From: Onchidella celtica
Lineage: Eukaryota; Mollusca; Gastropoda; Systellommatophora; Onchidiidae
DNA length: 64,000 nucleotides
NCBI GenBank assembly: GCA_963931925.1
Contig: OZ007569.1
Span: 62,720,542-62,784,541 of the forward strand
Direction: 5' to 3'
Position 1 is the first letter of the stretch. Each line of letters begins with the position of its first letter. The notes below the pieces were generated by a model. The model was not told the origin of the DNA and made no database searches. It saw only the letters and a list, made by a program, of their open reading frames with translations. A program made the position numbers and the translations under genes. Shown here piece by piece: positions 60,818 to 64,000 of the stretch.

Positions 60818-61142
60818 CTATTTTTTGGATGGTATGCATTTTCATACTGAAGCAGTTAATTCAGACAGCTGTTAGCATCTTTTGACATATAGGTTAACTT
60901 TTACATCAACATTGTTTACCAGGATTTGCAAAAAAAAAACAACAACAAAGAAAACACATTTTTTCACCAAACAAAGAGTAATCTTTTTTCTCTAACCACA
61001 AAAATACTTTTTTTCGTCCATCACACAAACATTGACCTCGCTACTTCATCATTTAAAACTGGAAACATTCCTATTCCAAACAAATGATACGTGAAACGAG
61101 AAGAAAACTAACAATATTTCAGAACATATTTATGCATGGAGT

Positions 61143-61262
61143 TCAGTGATCTTCCAAACTTTCTGTAGGCAATGGGGAAAAGCCCTCGGCAACCTCACTC
61201 TCAGGGTAACAAATCTTTTTCAATCTTTCCAGTACCAATGCCGCCACTTCATTCATGTCAGG
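61143..61262 (-). CDS. KPTN: KPTN last exon
   Basis: Acceptor AAAATTTCAG on the - strand. 39 codons plus TGA, phase 0. Predicted helical C-terminal tail (EVAALVLERLKKI). Confidence 0.7.
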   Translation of the reverse strand, partial: PDMNEVAALVLERLKKICYPESEVAEGFSPLPTESLEDH

Positions 61263-63872
61263 CTGAAATTTTTAAAAAATGAGAGAAAATCAGAATTGCT
61301 GCATCCCCACAAGATTCAAATCCCATTGCTTCTCCCACAGTAACATTATTGATGTTATAATTTTTGCCAGGACTGGTATTTGAAAAAAAAAAATTTCTTA
61401 CAGTCAACTACACTTGAGTTGATGTCGTCGGGGGATAAAAAAAAAAGATCAACACATCCGTTGTTCAACTTATCCATCGCCGACCCGATGACAGGGGATG
61501 TAGCCAATATTAACTTTATATTAAAGGGGGGGAGGGGGGGGGGGGTCGGTGAAACGCATTCAAACTGAATGCAATGAACGTTCAGTGCACTACAGTTTCT
61601 AATCTTGGCTTGCCACTCATAAAATCATAAACTAGATGGCAAGGTGCAATACATGAATTTGGGATGCCCTCTAACGTCCGTGCTGATTAAAACCTCCAGT
61701 CGACGCTACTGGTCAAGCCCGCTGACCGAATGAGTGACCTCACTCATGGGGGAAATCTTATCTGGGTCGCACTGACCCTTGCCGACTCACACTACCGCTG
61801 TGCACATGGTTTTTATGTGGTCGGTAAAACATTCGCTGCTGTGCCTTATTACAGTTAATAATGAATTAACCAATGAAACATTTGTAAGTTTCTAACCAAT
61901 GATCTGACTTATGATACTGACACTGACAGCCATAATTTTCTTCAGAAGGAAGCGTGAAACCCCCAAGCGCTAAACAATGGTTTATCCAGATTAGCACTAT
62001 TAATGAGCCAACTTGGGCATTTGGGGCAAAGGTCATTTCAGAACTTGTTTCTGACTGGTTCTTACTCTTAGACACAGAGACAACTCAAGATGATAGTCAG
62101 CTTCTAGAGAAAATAATGCAAATGTGTTGAACAACAATTTGCATGCCAATGCTACGCCTTTTGATAGTGTGGGGAGAGCCCTTGAAACTGAAAGCTTAGT
62201 CTGTGATTCCCACCCGCGGTTCACTGGCGTGGGCTGCCAGTCAAAACATCCTCACACCTGACCCAGGCCTTTAGACCTGCTCTGGCCTTGGGACTAGCCA
62301 ATCAGCGTTCCCTTGCTTTTGGTGTTGGGTGGTGGTATTTTTGAAGTATGCGTGGGAGAAAGGCTGAGAGGGAGGGGCATTGTCCACAAAACCACATGTG
62401 GTCGTATGCACCCACGTGGACTCACTACCTGCGTGACTGTAAAAACAAAGAGAGACCTTACAGCCTATCAGCATGCTGTAGTGTACACATTGCGTCGCCA
62501 ACGGGGGAGTGTCGGTGACAGATATTTGAGGTGTCAACTCAATTTCATTGGTTGGATAATCAAGATCAACTCATCCGTTTGGGGTTCAACAATTGGAATA
62601 AGAGATGGAACAGGAAATCAAAGTCAACACAGGCATGGCAACGCTTGAGTTGACGTCAACACAACCATTTTATTTTAATATAAAATATGATGCAACGGTG
62701 CCGGTTCCACCAAAAAAGATCAACTCAAGAGAAGTTCAACTCAAGTGAAGTCCACTGTATTAAACTCCCAGGTTCTTTCCTACTACAATGGAAAACGGTT
62801 AAATCGAAATGGCTAAACCGAAAGAAAACTGGAGTCCCCACATTTTTTCCTCTTTATCTTTCTTAATAAATTAGCGCTAAACCGAAATAGCCCTATTGTT
62901 AAACCGAAAAGAAAATTGCTGGATTCAGTGGCCAGTCGACTGTGATTCGCCATAGGCCAAGTTAAGTTACTGTACCATCCCTCCATCCCGCAAAAATAAT
63001 TTTTAAAAACCGAGCAGAGCATGCTTTGTTCTGAACAACTGCATCGGCGTACATGGGAGCAGCAGCACTACAGAGGTCAGGGAGAGGGAAGGAGCCCTAT
63101 AATCTCTCTGGCCCGAACTCAAACGGCAGCAGACAAGACTTTTGGTGCATCACGGGTGACCTTTTGTGTAAAATGTATGACACTGGAGAGACAACATGAT
63201 GTACTAGCGACCGTGGAAAATGTATTTCATGGCATCGTGTATGGTAATGGTAACGAGATCAGTAGGACGGCGGTTCTGTACTGTCCGTCCACACTCATGT
63301 CTCTCTACTCTGAGTGTTAGTGTTAGTCCATATTCACCCGCATATATCCATTCTCCATGTGTCCCTAGGCTGAGCAATCGCCCGTCCTCATTATCAGTCA
63401 AAAACACACAACAATGGAGGACGTGTTGAGTCTTTCTTGCTTATATTATTATGCACTTACTTGATTTGGCCTCTTCAATCTGTATAGATATATAGGTTGC
63501 CTCTCTTGAAACTGGCATTTTTCAATCCTATCTGTAAACCCAAACTTTTCCTAAACCGAAAACAAACCCATGGTCCCGCCGATTTCAGTTTAACCGTTGT
63601 CTACTGTAGCAATTTAATAAAGTATCTTCAAATTTAATTGTTGTCTCAACAGCACAGCTTCACTGCAACAACTATGTGCAAGGCCTCTCACTCTTCCAAT
63701 GAAATATCAATTTTTAAAAATGATATTGTGCTCTTTGCTTCTGCACGAACTTACCTGTAAAATATGTACACCTTTCAGTGTGAGTACAACTAGGTTGAGC
63801 ATACCATCCCCCATTACATCATCACAGGTAATTCCCATCACAGGCTCAGAGAATCGTTTTGTCCATGTCAAT
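61143..63872 (-). CDS. KPTN: Kaptin (KPTN) homologue, last two exons, partial
   Basis: Kaptin is a subunit of the KICSTOR complex, which tethers GATOR1 at the lysosome and restrains mTORC1 when nutrients are low. It has also been described as actin-associated. Two exons join in phase: the upstream one reads LTWTKRFSEPVMGITC, GDGMLNLVVLTLKGVHILQ, and the last one reads PDMNEVAALVLERLKKI and ends LEDH-stop. From memory, the vertebrate C-terminus has a like order: LTGDG..EL.V.SLKGVHILQ, then ASELVLTRLR. The rest of the gene lies beyond the right edge. ITFG2 is the main alternative because it shares the FG-GAP-like TGDG repeats, but the LERL tail favours kaptin. Confidence 0.7.
61401..62757. mobile_element. 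Tigger/pogo-like non-autonomous element (KPTN intron)
   Basis: Ends CAGTCAACTACACTTGAG and (reverse) CAGTGGACTTCACTTGAG, both continuing TTGA, are flanked by TA. It is 1357 bp with no transposase ORF. Confidence 0.82.
62786..63606. mobile_element. Tigger/pogo-like element, copy 2, uninterrupted (KPTN intron)
   Basis: Ends CAATGGAAAACGGTTAAATC and (reverse) CAGTAGACAACGGTTAAACT, flanked by TA. The 821-bp unit aligns along its length with the two arms of 48034-51432 and so shows what that copy looked like before insertion. Confidence 0.82.
63755..63872 (-). CDS. KPTN: KPTN penultimate exon
   Basis: Acceptor GAAAACAG and donor GTAAGT on the - strand. One base completes the preceding codon and 39 codons follow. 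It holds the last TGDG-like beta-propeller strand (MGDGMLNLVVLTLKG). Confidence 0.75.
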
Positions 63873-64000
63873 CTGTTTTCAAGTAAAGAATAAGCCTAGT
63901 TTAAAAATTTACCTAATTATCTCACACCTGAGTGAAAAAAATTATTTGCAGACAGAACACAAATAATCGTTAGGTAACATCAGAAGTAGGGCCTACTCCT

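Larger units (their letters stand above)
51723..61142. other. Spacer between RCE1 and KPTN (tail to tail)
   Basis: The 3' UTRs of both genes must lie here. No further host exon was found. Recognisable items are a TTAA-flanked MITE (54930-55172), a possible transposase fragment (55427-55762), a diverged direct duplication (58475/59653), and C-homopolymers at ~54592 and ~60768. Several 60-100 codon open frames show no domain, including 53301-53594. Confidence 0.5.

Overview
The window reads as animal nuclear DNA, most likely from a marine mollusc (probably a gastropod). It is AT-rich, its genes are split by long introns with GT-AG splice sites, and about a third of what I can name is transposable-element sequence. 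Two element types point to molluscs or other lophotrochozoans: RTE-like LINEs ending in trinucleotide tails, and a transposon-borne domain resembling the N-terminal part of vertebrate RAG1. The species is an inference.

Three host genes can be reconstructed exon by exon. (1) A cytochrome P450 of family 4 on the + strand, ten coding exons from 7153 to 24573, giving a complete 512-residue protein. (2) The CAAX prenyl protease RCE1 on the + strand, nine exons from 30464 to 51722, 289 residues with all expected catalytic motifs. (3) The last two exons of a kaptin (KPTN) homologue on the - strand, 61143-63872, tail to tail with RCE1 and running off the right edge. The three have no obvious shared function: P450 lipid oxidation, maturation of prenylated proteins, and a KICSTOR/mTORC1 component.

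The rest is mostly introns and spacers filled with mobile DNA. CYP4 intron 2 holds a LINE 3' fragment, intron 4 a full-length antisense RTE (family 'A') with an intact 1005-codon ORF, intron 7 a Tigger-like element carrying a SINE-like insertion, and intron 8 a degenerate RAG1-N-terminus-like transposon, itself hit by an internally deleted RTE of family 'B'. RCE1 intron 1 holds a LINE fragment inside a small DNA element, and a hAT-like MITE. Introns 2 and 3 have tandem duplications. Intron 5 has a large LINE ('C') split by a truncated RTE-A and by a full-length RTE-B with an intact 1033-codon ORF. Intron 6 has a Tigger-like element. Intron 8 has a Tigger-like element holding a hAT-like element that in turn holds two LINE pieces. 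The last KPTN intron is almost entirely two Tigger-like elements side by side.

The most notable signals are the RAG1-like N-terminal domain on a transposon; the RTE elements whose tails are runs of in-frame stop codons and whose 5' leaders share a covarying hairpin; the internally deleted RTE copy with perfect target-site duplications; and a 52-bp LINE tail inserted with a 13-bp duplication.
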